This document shows positions 20,925-30,446 of a stretch of 64,000 bases of DNA, piece by piece (positions within the stretch are counted from its first letter, which is position 1; each line of letters begins with the position of its first letter). Under the pieces are notes generated by a model that saw only the letters and a list, made by a program, of their open reading frames with translations, searched no databases and was not told where the DNA came from. The position numbers and the translations under genes are program-made. This stretch comes from Streptomyces sp. SLBN-118. GTDB lineage: Bacteria > Actinomycetota > Actinomycetes > Streptomycetales > Streptomycetaceae. Where the stretch lies: NCBI RefSeq assembly GCF_006715635.1, contig NZ_VFNP01000002.1:2542001-2606000 (forward strand), in the 5' to 3' direction.

Positions 20925-22790
20925 CTACTTCTTCGCCTTGCCGCCCTCGTCGCTGGACAGCACCGCGATGAAGGCCTCCTGCGGGACCTCAACGCTGCCG
21001 ACCATCTTCATCCGCTTCTTGCCTTCCTTCTGCTTCTCCAGCAGCTTCCGCTTACGGGAGATGTCACCGCCGTAGCACTTGGCGAGGACGTCCTTGCGGA
21101 TGGCGCGAATCGTCTCGCGGGCGATGACGCGAGAGCCGATGGCGGCCTGGATGGGCACCTCGAAGGCCTGCCGCGGGATCAGCTCCCTGAGCTTGGCGAC
21201 CAGCCGCACGCCGTACGCGTACGCCGCGTCCTTGTGCGTGATGGCGGAAAAGGCGTCGACCTTGTCGCCGTGCAGCAGGATGTCGACCTTGACCAGGCTG
21301 GAGGCCTGCTCGCCGGTGGGCTCGTAGTCGAGGGAGGCGTAACCGCGGGTCTTGGACTTCAGCTGGTCGAAGAAGTCGAAGACGATCTCGGCGAGGGGGA
21401 GGGTGTAGCGGATCTCGACCCGGTCCTCGGAGAGGTAGTCCATGCCGAGCAGCGTGCCGCGGCGGGTCTGGCAGAGCTCCATGATCGAGCCGATGAACTC
21501 GCTGGGGGCGAGGATCGTGGCCCGTACGACCGGCTCGTGCACCTCGGCGATCTTGCCCTCGGGGAATTCGCTCGGGTTGGTGACGGTGTGCTCGGCGCCG
21601 TCCTCCATGACCACGCGGTAGACAACGTTGGGGGCGGTGGCGATCAGGTCGAGCCCGAACTCGCGCTCAAGACGCTCCCGGATGACGTCCAGGTGCAGCA
21701 GCCCGAGGAAGCCTACGCGGAAACCGAACCCGAGCGCGGCGGAGGTCTCCGGCTCGTAGACGAGCGCGGCGTCGTTGAGCTGCAACTTGTCGAGGGCGTC
21801 GCGCAGCTCGGGGTAGTCCGAGCCGTCCAGCGGATACAGGCCGGAGAACACCATCGGCTTGGGATCCTTGTAGCCGCCCAGAGCCTCGGTGGCGCCCTTG
21901 TTGAGGGAGGTGATCGTGTCACCGACCTTGGACTGACGCACATCCTTCACGCCGGTGATGATGTAGCCCACCTCGCCGACGCCGATGCCGTCGGCCGGGG
22001 TCATCTCGGGGGAAGAGACACCGATCTCGAGGAGTTCGTGCGTGGCGCCGGTGGACATCATTTTGATGCGCTCGCGCTTGTTGAGCTGCCCGTCGACGAC
22101 TCGTACGTACGTCACGACACCGCGGTACGAGTCGTAGACCGAGTCGAAGATCATCGCGCGGGCGGGGGCGTCGGCGACACCGACCGGGGCCGGAACGTCG
22201 CGCACCACGCGGTCCAGCAGGGCCTCCACGCCGACACCGGTCTTGGCCGAGACCTTGAGAACGTCCTCCGGCTGGCAGCCGATGAGATTGGCGAGTTCCT
22301 CGGAGAACTTCTCCGGCTGGGCGGCCGGCAAGTCGATCTTGTTGAGGACCGGAACGATCGTGAGGTCGTTCTCCATCGCCAGATAGAGATTCGCGAGGGT
22401 CTGCGCCTCGATGCCCTGCGCGGCGTCGACCAGCAGGACCGTGCCCTCGCAGGCGGCGAGGGACCGCGACACCTCGTAGGTGAAGTCGACGTGCCCGGGG
22501 GTGTCGATCATGTTCAGGATGTGGGTCCTGCTCTGATCCGGCCCCTCGGTCGGCGCCCAGGGCAGCCGGACGGCCTGGGACTTGATCGTGATGCCGCGCT
22601 CGCGCTCGATGTCCATGCGGTCGAGGTACTGAGCACGCATCTGCCGCTGCTCGACCACTCCGGTCAGCTGAAGCATCCGGTCGGCAAGGGTCGACTTGCC
22701 GTGGTCGATGTGCGCGATGATGCAGAAGTTGCGGATCAGCGCCGGGTCGGTACGGCTCGGCTCGGGCACGTTGGTAGGAGTCGCGGGCAC
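20925..22790 (-). CDS. lepA: Elongation factor 4 (LepA)
   Basis: Translational GTPase that acts on stalled or back-translocating ribosomes; 621 residues. G1 [19 protein letters not shown]2/switch I region [11 protein letters not shown]3 DTPGHVDF and G4 NKIDLP are clear. The C-terminal half has the LepA-specific domain ending [20 protein letters not shown], which distinguishes it from EF-G. The ATG is preceded by a suitable region and the gene is divergent from rpsT, the classical actinobacterial lepA/rpsT arrangement. Downstream are tandem repeats and a hairpin. Confidence 0.98.
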   Translation of the reverse strand: MPATPTNVPEPSRTDPALIRNFCIIAHIDHGKSTLADRMLQLTGVVEQRQMRAQYLDRMDIERERGITIKSQAVRLPWAPTEGPDQSRTHILNMIDTPGHVDFTYEVSRSLAACEGTVLLVDAAQGIEAQTLANLYLAMENDLTIVPVLNKIDLPAAQPEKFSEELANLIGCQPEDVLKVSAKTGVGVEALLDRVVRDVPAPVGVADAPARAMIFDSVYDSYRGVVTYVRVVDGQLNKRERIKMMSTGATHELLEIGVSSPEMTPADGIGVGEVGYIITGVKDVRQSKVGDTITSLNKGATEALGGYKDPKPMVFSGLYPLDGSDYPELRDALDKLQLNDAALVYEPETSAALGFGFRVGFLGLLHLDVIRERLEREFGLDLIATAPNVVYRVVMEDGAEHTVTNPSEFPEGKIAEVHEPVVRATILAPSEFIGSIMELCQTRRGTLLGMDYLSEDRVEIRYTLPLAEIVFDFFDQLKSKTRGYASLDYEPTGEQASSLVKVDILLHGDKVDAFSAITHKDAAYAYGVRLVAKLRELIPRQAFEVPIQAAIGSRVIARETIRAIRKDVLAKCYGGDISRKRKLLEKQKEGKKRMKMVGSVEVPQEAFIAVLSSDEGGKAKK

Positions 22791-22889
22791 GCAGGGTCCT
22801 GATTCTTGAGACGCGGGGCGTCTCGTCTCGGGCGATGTCGGATCGATACGTAGCTTCTATCGTCCCATGGCCGAGGGGCTGCGCCCGGT

Positions 22890-22919
22890 TTGGGCCGTCG
22901 GATGGACGGCTGGTAACCT
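22890..22919 (+). promoter_or_regulatory. Candidate rpsT promoter
   Basis: TTGGGC (22890-22895) and TAACCT (22914-22919) are spaced 18 bp apart, giving a start near 22926 and a leader of about 75 nt before rpsT. The match is to the general actinobacterial housekeeping promoter. Confidence 0.45.
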
Positions 22920-22926
22920 GGGCAGC

Positions 22927-22957
22927 TGTGTCTCGTGCCCTCTCAGTGCGGGACACA
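22927..22957 (+). promoter_or_regulatory. Hairpin in the rpsT leader
   Basis: TGTGTCTCG (22927-22935) pairs with CGGGACACA (22949-22957), with one G-U pair, over a 13-nt loop. It would be at the 5' end of the rpsT transcript and could serve S20 autoregulation or mRNA stability. Confidence 0.4.
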
Positions 22958-23000
22958 ACCTCAGAGATCGAAGTTTCACCGAACCTGAAAAGGCTCTTTC

Positions 23001-23267
23001 GTGGCGAACATCAAGTCCCAGATCAAGCGGAACAAGACGAACGAGAAGGCGCGCCTGCGCAACAAGGCCGTCAAGTCGTCGCTCAAGACCGCGATCCGCA
23101 AGGCCCGTGAGGCTGTCGCAGCGGGTGACGTCGAGAAGGCCACTGTGGCCGTCCGTGAGGCGTCGCAGAAGCTGGACAAGGCTGTCTCCAAGGGTGTCAT
23201 CCACAAGAACGCCGCCGCCAACAAGAAGTCGGCGCTGGCCGCCAAGGTTGGCTCCCTGCAGGGCTGA
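23001..23267 (+). CDS. rpsT: 30S ribosomal protein S20
   Basis: Small-subunit ribosomal protein that binds 16S rRNA early in assembly; 88 residues. The sequence [18 protein letters not shown] is the typical S20 opening, and the protein is a Lys/Arg/Ala-rich three-helix bundle ending [17 protein letters not shown]. The start codon is GTG, with GAAAAGG eight bases upstream. It is divergent from lepA and followed by a strong terminator, so it is monocistronic. Confidence 0.98.
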   Translation: MANIKSQIKRNKTNEKARLRNKAVKSSLKTAIRKAREAVAAGDVEKATVAVREASQKLDKAVSKGVIHKNAAANKKSALAAKVGSLQG

Positions 23268-23599
23268 ACCTCTTGATTGTCGCCGGTAGGGACTCAGCGG
23301 GCCCTCTCTTCCGCTCCTGACCCGGCACCCTCCGCGCCGCACGCGGCCTGCGTTCGCCACGCGGGTGCGGCGCACCAAAGTCTGATCCGTGGCCCCGGTC
23401 ACCGTCCTTCCCCAGGACGGGACCGGGGCTTTCGGCGTTTGGTGGGGCGGGGACGGGGGCGCGCCTGCTCGGGGTCGCCGCGAGACTGGGCCCTGCGCGG
23501 GCGCCAGGCGCAGGGGCACCGACCGCGTTCGCGCCGCGAAGCCAGTGCTCAGGTCGGGGGCCGCGTGGCACCGCGAAGCGGGGAGAGCCGCCGCAGGGC
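23268..23599. other. Intergenic region after rpsT
   Basis: 332 bp between the convergent genes rpsT and holA. It contains the rpsT terminator at 23392-23429; the rest (23430-23599) shows no gene, and the short frames there have no ribosome binding sites. Confidence 0.6.
23392..23429 (+). terminator. rpsT terminator
   Basis: A long hairpin: GCCCCGGTC (23392-23400) with GACCGGGGC (23421-23429), continued inside by CCGTCCT/AGGACGG (23402-23408/23414-23420) with one bulged A. It ends CTTTCGG. Confidence 0.85.
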
Positions 23600-24586
23600 T
23601 CAGCGCCGCGACCTCGCCGCCCACGCCACCGCCACCACCGCCTTCTCCAGCGCGTACTCCGCGTCGTCCCCCCCGCCCTTGACCCCCGCGTCCGCCTCCG
23701 CCACCGCCCGCAGCGCCACCGCCACCCCGTCCGGCGTCCAGCCCCGCATCTGCTGCCGTACCCGGTCGATCTTCCACGGCGGCATGCCCAGTTCGCGCGC
23801 GAGATCCGCGGGCCGCCCGCCACGGGCCGAGGAGAGCTTGCCGATCGCCCGCACTCCCTGCGCCAGCGCGCTGGTGATCAAAACCGGCGCGACCCCCGTC
23901 GACAGCGACCAGCGCAGCGCCTCCAGCGCCTCCGCCGCCCGCCCCTCCACCGCACGGTCGGCGACCGTGAAGCTGGAGGCCTCGGCCCGGCCGGTGTAGT
24001 AGCGCCCGACGACCGCCTCGTCGATGGTCCCCTCCACGTCGGCCGTCAGCTGGGACACGGCACTGGCCAACTCCCGCAGATCGCTGCCTATCGAGTCGAC
24101 CAGCGCCTGACACGCCTCGGGCGTCGCCGACCGGCCGAGCGCGCGGAATTCGGAGCGCACGAACGTGAGCCGCTCCCCGGGCTTCGTCGTCTTGGGGCAG
24201 GCGACCTCGCGCGCCCCCGCCTTACGGGCAGCGTCCAGCAGCCCCTTCCCCTTCGCCCCGCCGGGGTGCAGCAGAACGAGCGTGATCTCTTCCGCAGGCG
24301 CGTCGAGATACGCCTTGACATCCTTGATCGTGTCCGCGGACAGATCCTGCGCGTTCCGCACAATGACAACCTTGCGCTCGGCGAAGAGCGAAGGGCTTGT
24401 CAGCTCGTCAAGGGTGCCCGGCTGCAGCTGATCGGCGGTGAGGTCCCGCACGTCCGTATCGGCGTCGGCGGCCCGGGCGGCCGCCACCACCTGCTGTACG
24501 GCACGGTCGAGGAGGAGGTCCTCCTGGCCCACGGCGAGCGTCACGGGGGCGAGGGGATCGTCGGTCGAATTCTTCCTGGTGGCCAT
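23600..24586 (-). CDS. holA: DNA polymerase III subunit delta
   Basis: Clamp-loader subunit that opens the beta sliding clamp; 328 residues. The N-terminal AAA-like domain contains LAVGQEDLLLDRAV and the delta-specific SPSLFAERKVVIVRNA, the clamp-interacting segment with the conserved Leu-Phe. The C-terminal half (ELASAVSQLTADVEGTID, YALEKAVVAVAWAARS) fits the helical collar. The start at MATRKNSTDD was chosen over an ATG six codons upstream because homologs begin there. The comEA-comEC-holA order is widespread in Gram-positive bacteria; here an 81-codon gene and an acetyltransferase gene come between comEC and holA. Confidence 0.93.
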   Translation of the reverse strand: MATRKNSTDDPLAPVTLAVGQEDLLLDRAVQQVVAAARAADADTDVRDLTADQLQPGTLDELTSPSLFAERKVVIVRNAQDLSADTIKDVKAYLDAPAEEITLVLLHPGGAKGKGLLDAARKAGAREVACPKTTKPGERLTFVRSEFRALGRSATPEACQALVDSIGSDLRELASAVSQLTADVEGTIDEAVVGRYYTGRAEASSFTVADRAVEGRAAEALEALRWSLSTGVAPVLITSALAQGVRAIGKLSSARGGRPADLARELGMPPWKIDRVRQQMRGWTPDGVAVALRAVAEADAGVKGGGDDAEYALEKAVVAVAWAARSRR

Positions 24587-24654
24587 CGCGGTCCAGCATC
24601 CCACGCACCACTGACACCGCCCCCGGCCCCGCGACCACTACGCCCGCGGGGCCA

Positions 24655-24900
24655 CTACGGCCGCTCGAGCCAGCCGTCCCACTCCCCCACGAACTCGTCC
24701 AGCTTCAGCGGGTCGAGCCGCCGCTCCGGGTCCTCGACCACCACCAGCCACTGCGCGTCCTCGGCATCGTCCTCACCGGCCAGCGCGTCCCTTACGAGCA
24801 AGGGCTCATCGGCGATGCCGAAGCGCTCCCGCAGGGCCTCGGCCGTCTCCTCCGCGGAGTCGCGGTCGGGCAGCACCAGTACATGTCTCACAGCACTCAC
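24655..24900 (-). CDS. Small acidic protein of unknown function
   Basis: An 81-residue protein I do not recognise by family. It is acidic, has a beta-alpha-beta look (VRHVLVLPDRDSAEETAEAL; AQWLVVVEDPERRLDPLKL) and ends in EWDGWLERP. GC at third codon positions is high, and it sits between holA and the acetyltransferase on the same strand, which supports it as a real gene. The start could be GTG at 24900 or the GTG three codons later; neither has a strong ribosome binding site. It resembles small ribonuclease E inhibitor RraB-like folds only in outline, so no function is assigned. Confidence 0.7.
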   Translation of the reverse strand: MSAVRHVLVLPDRDSAEETAEALRERFGIADEPLLVRDALAGEDDAEDAQWLVVVEDPERRLDPLKLDEFVGEWDGWLERP

Positions 24901-24911
24901 GGGGTCATTGT

Positions 24912-25688
24912 TCAGGTCGCCCCTTGGGGAGCCGACGGCAGGCGGTCGAGAACCAGCCCGAAGTGCTCTCGGTAGGCCGCCAGCACCGCCGCGTCGTCGG
25001 GCAGCGGCTGCTCATGGCGCTCGCCCCGCACGGTGGTGACCAACTTGCGGCCGCTGAGCGTGATCCGCCCCTCCGGGTTGAGCCGCGAGCACACCACCGA
25101 CCGCGGGAAGTGCGAGTCGGGTGAGGTGCGGTGCCACCAGGCCCCCGCCCGGAAGTCGTCCAGGACGCGCGGCCGCCGGTCCAGACGGAACTGCGGCTTC
25201 CCGTCGCGGTGGACATCGAGATCACCGCTCTCCGAAACCTCGACGATCCGGAACGTACCGGCCGGGTCCTCCTGATCACCCCGTTCGTCGAAAGCCAGCG
25301 GGTAGTGGCAGTGGTCGCCGAAGCCGACATCTGCCAGCCAGGGACCCGTCGAGTCCGCCGTCTCGACCAGCAGGGCGAGATGGTCGTACGGGATACCGAG
25401 GCGGCCGCCGTCGCCGAAGACCCGCCCCTGGAGAAGGCTGACACCGAAGCCGAGGTCGCGCAGCAACGCGGCGAAGGCACCGTTGAGTTCGTAGCAGAAG
25501 CCCCCGCGCCGGGCCTCCACGATCTTGGCAACGAGCGTCTTCTCCTCCAGCACGATGTCCTCGCCGAGGTGGATGGAGAGGTTCTCGAAGGGGACTGTCT
25601 GCAAGTGCCGCAGCTGCAGCTCGCGCAGTGCGTCGGCATCGGCGCGACGCGGGCGGCTCGCGCCAATACGGCGGAGGTAGGCATCCAT
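24912..25688 (-). CDS. Arylamine N-acetyltransferase (NAT)
   Basis: Acetyl-CoA-dependent arylamine N-acetyltransferase family enzyme. From its natural start MDAYLRRIGA it has 258 residues. The NAT signature VPFENLSIHLGE is followed by the catalytic triad segments: Cys in RRGGFCYELNGAF, His in PYDHLALLV and Asp in LADVGFGDH. The C-terminal part includes HFPRSVVCSR and EHFGLVLDRLP. The ATG has no ribosome binding site, and the frame is open upstream into comEC without any stop, so it may be made as a ComEC fusion or by re-initiation. Presence of NAT between comEC and holA is unusual and may be a local insertion. Confidence 0.88.
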   Translation of the reverse strand: MDAYLRRIGASRPRRADADALRELQLRHLQTVPFENLSIHLGEDIVLEEKTLVAKIVEARRGGFCYELNGAFAALLRDLGFGVSLLQGRVFGDGGRLGIPYDHLALLVETADSTGPWLADVGFGDHCHYPLAFDERGDQEDPAGTFRIVEVSESGDLDVHRDGKPQFRLDRRPRVLDDFRAGAWWHRTSPDSHFPRSVVCSRLNPEGRITLSGRKLVTTVRGERHEQPLPDDAAVLAAYREHFGLVLDRLPSAPQGAT

Positions 25689-28337
25689 GAGGAAAGTGTG
25701 GCGCGCGGGGTGTCGGCAGGCCATGTCCCGGCCCGTCCGCTGCGGCGGGTCGGGGCCTCGCGGCACCGCCCGCAGGTCCCGGCCGGCTCCCGTCACCGCG
25801 ATCGCCCCGTCCGTGTCCGTTCGCAGCACCACCGCACCCCCGGCCCGCAGCGCGCCGACGGTCCGAGGAGAGGGATGGCCGTATGTGTTGTCCGCGCCCA
25901 CAGAGATCAGCGCCAGCCGAGCACGTACACCGCGCAACAGACCGGGGTGCTGATGGGGTGAGCCATGGTGGGCGACCTTGAGGACATCGATGGGAGGGAG
26001 TGCCGGGAAGGCTCGTATCAGCCCCCTCTGGGCCGGTGGTTCGAGGTCACCGAGGAGCAGCAGGGTGGGGCCGTCCTCGATTCGTACCAGCAGCGTCACG
26101 CTCGCATCATTGGGGCCCTCCGGTAGATAGCCCGGCCCCGGAAGACCGAGCCCGGCCGCCCCGGACACGCGGGCGGCCGGCGGCCACAGCACCTGCCAGG
26201 CAAGCCGCCCCACTCTCCGCCGCTCCCCCGGCCCCGCACGGATCACGTGCACCCCGGCCGCGGCCGTCGTCCTCCGTACGAACACGCTCTGCTCCCAGGG
26301 CTCGTCGTATGTGGTCGTCTGGACCGCACCGACAGCTCTGCCCCGCAACACCCCTGGCAGCCCGCGGACATGATCGGCATGGAAGTGCGTCAAAAGGATC
26401 AAGGGAACCCGGGTGACGCCCAGGTCACGCAGGCAGCGGTCGGCAAGCTCCGGATCGGGCCCCGCGTCAATGACCACGGCCGAACCCTCGCCCGCCGCAA
26501 GCACGGTGGCGTCCCCCTGGCCGACATCGCACATCGCGAACGTCCACCCCGGGGGAGGCCAGCCGGACATGGCTCTGGTGAGCGGGGCCGGACGCAGCAC
26601 GGCGAGCAGAAGCAGCAGCGTGCATCCTGCCGCCGACCAGGGATGCCGGGGCAGTCGGCGCGCGCCGAGCACCACCAGGCCCGTGACGACGGCCAGCAGC
26701 AGCCCGCCCATCCAGCCGTCCGGCCACGCCACCTCAGCCCCGGGCAGCGCTGCCCCGGTGCGCGCGACTGAGGCGATCCACCCCGCGGGCCACCCCGCAC
26801 AGCGCGCCACCAGCTCGGCAACCGGCATCGCCACCTGTGCCGCGGCGAGAGCGGCAAACCCGAGCACCGTGGCCGGGGCGACCGCGAGTTCCGCGACCAG
26901 ATTGCAGGGGATCGCCACCAGGCTGACCCTGGCCGCGAAGACCGCCACCACAGGAGCGCACACCGCCTGTGCGGCAGCCGCGGCCCCCAGCGCCTCGGCG
27001 AGCCGGGGCGACACCCCTCTGTGTTGAAGCGCCGCGCTCCAGCGGGGTCCGATGGTGAGCAGCGAGCCCGTGGCCAGAACGGAGAGCAGAAAGCCATAAC
27101 TCCTCGCGAGCCATGGGTCGTACAGGACGAGCAGCAGGACGGCTGACGCCAGTGCGGGCAGCAGCGACCGGCGGCGTCCACTGCCGATGGCGAGCAGCGC
27201 GACGGTCCCGCAGGCCGCTGCCCGCAGCACGCTCGGCTCCGGGCGGCACAGGACAACGAACGCGAGCGTGAGGCCACCGCCAAGGAGCGCGGCTCCTCGC
27301 AGCGTGATGCCCAACCGGGGCGCGAGACCACGCCGTTCGGCCAGCAGGGCGGTGCCCGGCGGTCCGATCAGCAGTATGAGCACGACGGTCAGATTGCTGC
27401 CCGATACGGCGAGCAGATGCGTGAGGTCAGTCGCCTCGAAGGCATCCTGGAGGTCGGGATTGACCCGGGAGGTGTCTCCCACGACCAGCCCGGGGAGCAG
27501 AGCGCGGGCGTCCGGGTCGAGCCTGTCCGTCGCCGCGCGCAGCCCTGCCCTGAGTCCGCCGGCCGTCCGCTGAAGGGCGGTCGGCGGGCCGGTGATCCGC
27601 GGCTGACCGGCCCCGTCCGGGCGCAGGACCGCCGCGAACCGGTCGTCGGCATTCAAGGGCGGGGCGAGCCGTCCCGCCAGCTGGAGCCGGGTGGAAGGCA
27701 GGAGCCGCAGCCAGCGGGCGACGGACTCGCCCGCCTCCCCGGACGCGCCTGCCCGCACGATCAGCAGCACGGGCGTCCGGGTCGCGGTCACTGTGCCGCC
27801 CGGCCCCGTCACTCGTCTCACCTCCGCGTCCAGCACCACGGATCGTCCGGCCATCTGATCGCCGCGGACGCGGGGCCGGGTCAGCCGAGGATCGGATGTG
27901 ACGGTCAACTCGGCCGTGACGTGGGCATATTGGTCCGCCCATTCCGGCAGTGGACCCCGCCGCAGATCTGCGCCGTGCAGACCGGCCGAGGCCGCACCCG
28001 CGGCACCGCACAGCAGCATGGCCGCCAGCGCGGTGGCGCTGAGCCTGGGCCGGAGCCGGCGGGCGGAGCTCGCATCCTCGCCGTCCGCCGCCGGATCCGC
28101 GCCCGCTCGGGCACGCATCGCCCGCGCCACCGCCGGAGCCAGCAACAGCCCCGCCACGAGAATGCCGACCGTCACGGCCAGCCCGGTCCACCAGCCCGGC
28201 ACGCCGATGGCGAGAGCGGCGGCGGCCCAGGCAGCCAGGGCGGGGGGCACCAGCCGCAGATCCGCCGGTCCTTCCTGGCGCGGGTCGGACGCTCCAAGCC
28301 GATGGCCCGACGCGGCATGTACCTCCGGGCGCGTCAT
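25689..28337 (-). CDS. comEC: ComEC/Rec2 family DNA-uptake channel protein
   Basis: Inner-membrane competence protein with a C-terminal MBL-type domain. It starts at ATG 28337, overlapping the comEA stop in ATGA. The N-terminus has transmembrane segments (LAAWAAAALAIGVPGWW, TGLAVTVGILVAGLLLAP), then an OB-fold-like region, then the competence domain with LLAVSGSNLTVVLILL and many membrane helices. The MBL domain begins near FAMCDVGQGDATVL, with THFHADHV and HHGSPHQH metal motifs. No stop codon separates it from the following acetyltransferase: the frame runs on to 24912, for 1141 codons in all. The coordinates given here end at the acetyltransferase start. Streptomyces is not known for natural competence; the role may differ. 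Confidence 0.9.
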
Positions 28338-29413
28338 GGCCGTACGAGGGTCTGGAGGTCCGCGAACCGGCGGGCGCCGATCCCGTCGACCTCGCGGAGT
28401 TCGTCGACGGACCGGAAACCCCCGTGCTGGGCGCGGTAGTCGATGATGTGCTGGGCCAGCACGGGACCGACCCCGGGCAGGGTGTCGAGCTGCTCCACGG
28501 TCGCCGAGTTGAGGCTCACCGGCCCCGCCGCCCGAGACCCTGCCGCGCCTGCTCCGCCCGGGCCCGATCCGGTGGCGGGCAACCCCGGCGGTACGGCGAC
28601 CCCCACCACCACCTGCTCTCCGTCCATGAGCACCCGAGCCCGGTTGAGCCCGGTCAGGTCCGTACCCGCTCTGACGCCACCGGCCGCCCTCAGCGCGTCT
28701 GCCACTCTGGATCCCGCCGGCAGCCGGTGGATGCCCGGCCGCCGCACCTTGCCGCTGACGTCGACGACGATCCGCCCGCCGCCCGGCCCCGTTTCGGGCG
28801 GTGGCCCCCCGCCGGGTGGTGGCGGCCCGGCGGACGGCGGGGGCTGCGGCATGGCGGCGCCGTGCTGGACGAGCTCCGGGGCGCGTACGGCCTGGGGCCG
28901 CCCCACCCAGAAGTGCTGGACCGCGAAGACCGCGGAGAGCACGAGAACAACGGCCAGAGCGGCGAGCGCCCGGGGCTCCAGCCCGCATCTGAGCTGCACC
29001 CACAGCGGCAACCGCTCCCGCAGTGCCAGCCGCATGCGCTGCCGGGCGCTCGTACCGATGTCCACATCCGCGCCGACGTCCATGTCCGCGGCTGCCACGG
29101 GCCCTTCGGCACGCGAGCGCCCGACAGCCGCGCCGAGGCCCGCGCCGGGCGGGTCGGCACGTCCCGTGACGCCGGCCGATCCGTCGAACAGGGCGTCCGC
29201 GCGGCGGCGGGCTGTGCTCGACGCGGCAGCAACTCGCCCGCCGCCCAGACGAGCGGCGCGGCGAGCAGACCGGCGATCGGTGCGGTGCACACGGCGGCCG
29301 GGGCCGCTGCCCGCGCCAGATGCGAATCCGGGGTCACGGCCGTCGCGGGCGCGGCCGTCGGACGCCGGGGCCCTGCCCGGGCCACTGCTTGCGGAACGTG
29401 TTCTCAGAGCCAT
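28334..29413 (-). CDS. comEA: ComEA-like helix-hairpin-helix DNA-binding protein
   Basis: A 359-residue membrane-anchored DNA-binding protein. The N-terminal 190 residues are Arg/Ala-rich and low in complexity; a transmembrane segment (LAALAVVLVLSAVFAVQHF) follows. Outside lies a Pro/Gly-rich linker, then a SLBB domain (IVVDVSGKVRRPGIHRLP) and a C-terminal double HhH domain (SLNSATVEQLDTLPGVGPVL, ELREVDGIGARRFADLQ), typical of ComEA. The start MALRTRSASS was preferred to an ATG 16 codons upstream. It overlaps comEC by 4 bp, so the two are coupled. Confidence 0.9.
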   Translation of the reverse strand: MALRTRSASSGPGRAPASDGRARDGRDPGFASGAGSGPGRRVHRTDRRSARRAARLGGGRVAAASSTARRRADALFDGSAGVTGRADPPGAGLGAAVGRSRAEGPVAAADMDVGADVDIGTSARQRMRLALRERLPLWVQLRCGLEPRALAALAVVLVLSAVFAVQHFWVGRPQAVRAPELVQHGAAMPQPPPSAGPPPPGGGPPPETGPGGGRIVVDVSGKVRRPGIHRLPAGSRVADALRAAGGVRAGTDLTGLNRARVLMDGEQVVVGVAVPPGLPATGSGPGGAGAAGSRAAGPVSLNSATVEQLDTLPGVGPVLAQHIIDYRAQHGGFRSVDELREVDGIGARRFADLQTLVRP

Positions 29414-29465
29414 GTCACAGGACGGTAGGCACATCCACACGAACCTGCTGAGCAGGCCCAAATTC

Positions 29466-29492
29466 CGTGGACAACCGCCCTGTTGTGGATAA
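29466..29492. promoter_or_regulatory. Pair of DnaA-box-like sequences
   Basis: CGTGGACAA (29466-29474) differs from the complement of the actinobacterial DnaA box TTGTCCACA at one base, and TGTGGATAA (29484-29492) is a perfect complement of TTATCCACA. They lie 9 bp apart between the comEA start and the DegV gene. Confidence 0.45.
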
Positions 29493-29523
29493 CTCAGTCA
29501 CCCACAAGGGCGTCGGCAGCACC

Positions 29524-30369
29524 TCATCGAGGCGAGACAACAGCCCCCAGCAGCCCTGGTCCCGTATGCGCCCCGATCACCGCGCCCACCTCGCTCACAT
29601 GCAGGTCCACAAGGCCCGGGACCCGCTCCCGCAGGCGCTCCGCCAGGGCCGCCGCCCGCTCCGGCGCGGCGAGATGGTGCACGGCGATGTCGACGCTGCT
29701 CGTGCCCGCCCGGTCGACGACGATCTCCTCCAGCCGGGCGATCGCCTTCGAGGCCGTACGCACCTTCTCCAGCAGCTCGATCCGGCCGCCGTCCAGCTGG
29801 AGCAGCGGCTTCACGGCGAGCGCCGAGCCCAGCAGTGCCTGAGCGGCCCCGATCCGGCCGCCACGGCGCAGATAGTCCAGGGTGTCGACGTAGAAGTAGG
29901 CCGACGTTCCAGCGGCGCGCTTCTCCGCGGCGGCCACCGCCTCGTCCAGCGTGCCGCCCCCCTCCACGGTCTCTGCGGCGGCGAGTGCGCAGAACCCCAG
30001 GGCCATGGCGACCATCCCGGTGTCCACCACCCGCACCGGCACCGGCGCGTCCTTGGCCGCCAGCACGGCCGAGTCGTATGTCCCGGAGATCTCACCCGAC
30101 AGATGCAGCGAGACGATCCCCGTCGCCCCGGCCTCCGCTCGCACGCGGTACGCCTCGGCGAACACCTCGGGGCTCGGCCTGGACGTGGTCACCGGGCGTC
30201 GCTTCTGCAATGCGAGCGCCAGCGAGCGGGCCGAGATCTCGGTGCCCTCCTCCAGCGCCTGGTCGCCAAGTACGACGGTCAGCGGCACCGCGATGATGCC
30301 GTGGCGCTCCATCGTCGGCGGCGGCAGGTAGGCCGTTGAATCGGTGACGATCGCGACATGGCGGGACAT
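29524..30369 (-). CDS. DegV family fatty-acid-binding protein
   Basis: A 281-residue DegV/FakB-type protein, a two-domain fold that binds a fatty acid between its lobes; in firmicutes FakB presents it to kinase FakA. The start MSRHVAIVTDSTAYLP contains the conserved DST motif, and other family elements are VTTSRPSPEVF, IVSLHLSGEISGTYDSA and VRVVDTGMVAMALGF. The C-terminal lobe contains IGAAQALLGSALAVKPLL. Codons upstream of 30369 overlap the next gene and are not part of the protein. No fakA partner is visible in the window. Confidence 0.92.
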   Translation of the reverse strand: MSRHVAIVTDSTAYLPPPTMERHGIIAVPLTVVLGDQALEEGTEISARSLALALQKRRPVTTSRPSPEVFAEAYRVRAEAGATGIVSLHLSGEISGTYDSAVLAAKDAPVPVRVVDTGMVAMALGFCALAAAETVEGGGTLDEAVAAAEKRAAGTSAYFYVDTLDYLRRGGRIGAAQALLGSALAVKPLLQLDGGRIELLEKVRTASKAIARLEEIVVDRAGTSSVDIAVHHLAAPERAAALAERLRERVPGLVDLHVSEVGAVIGAHTGPGLLGAVVSPR

Positions 30370-30446
30370 GAGCGGGAGGTTACCCGCAGGGGCGGCCGTA
30401 CGGCAGCCCGGGCCCTCGTCGTTGATCGCGTCGCTTGTCTGGTGGT

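Noticed and set aside
20808..22802. 664-codon plus-strand frame over lepA
   Set aside because: Shadow of lepA; no start signal and biased composition.
28338..29003. N-terminal extension of the comEC frame
   Set aside because: It overlaps comEA in another frame; comEC starts at ATG 28337, which overlaps the comEA stop.
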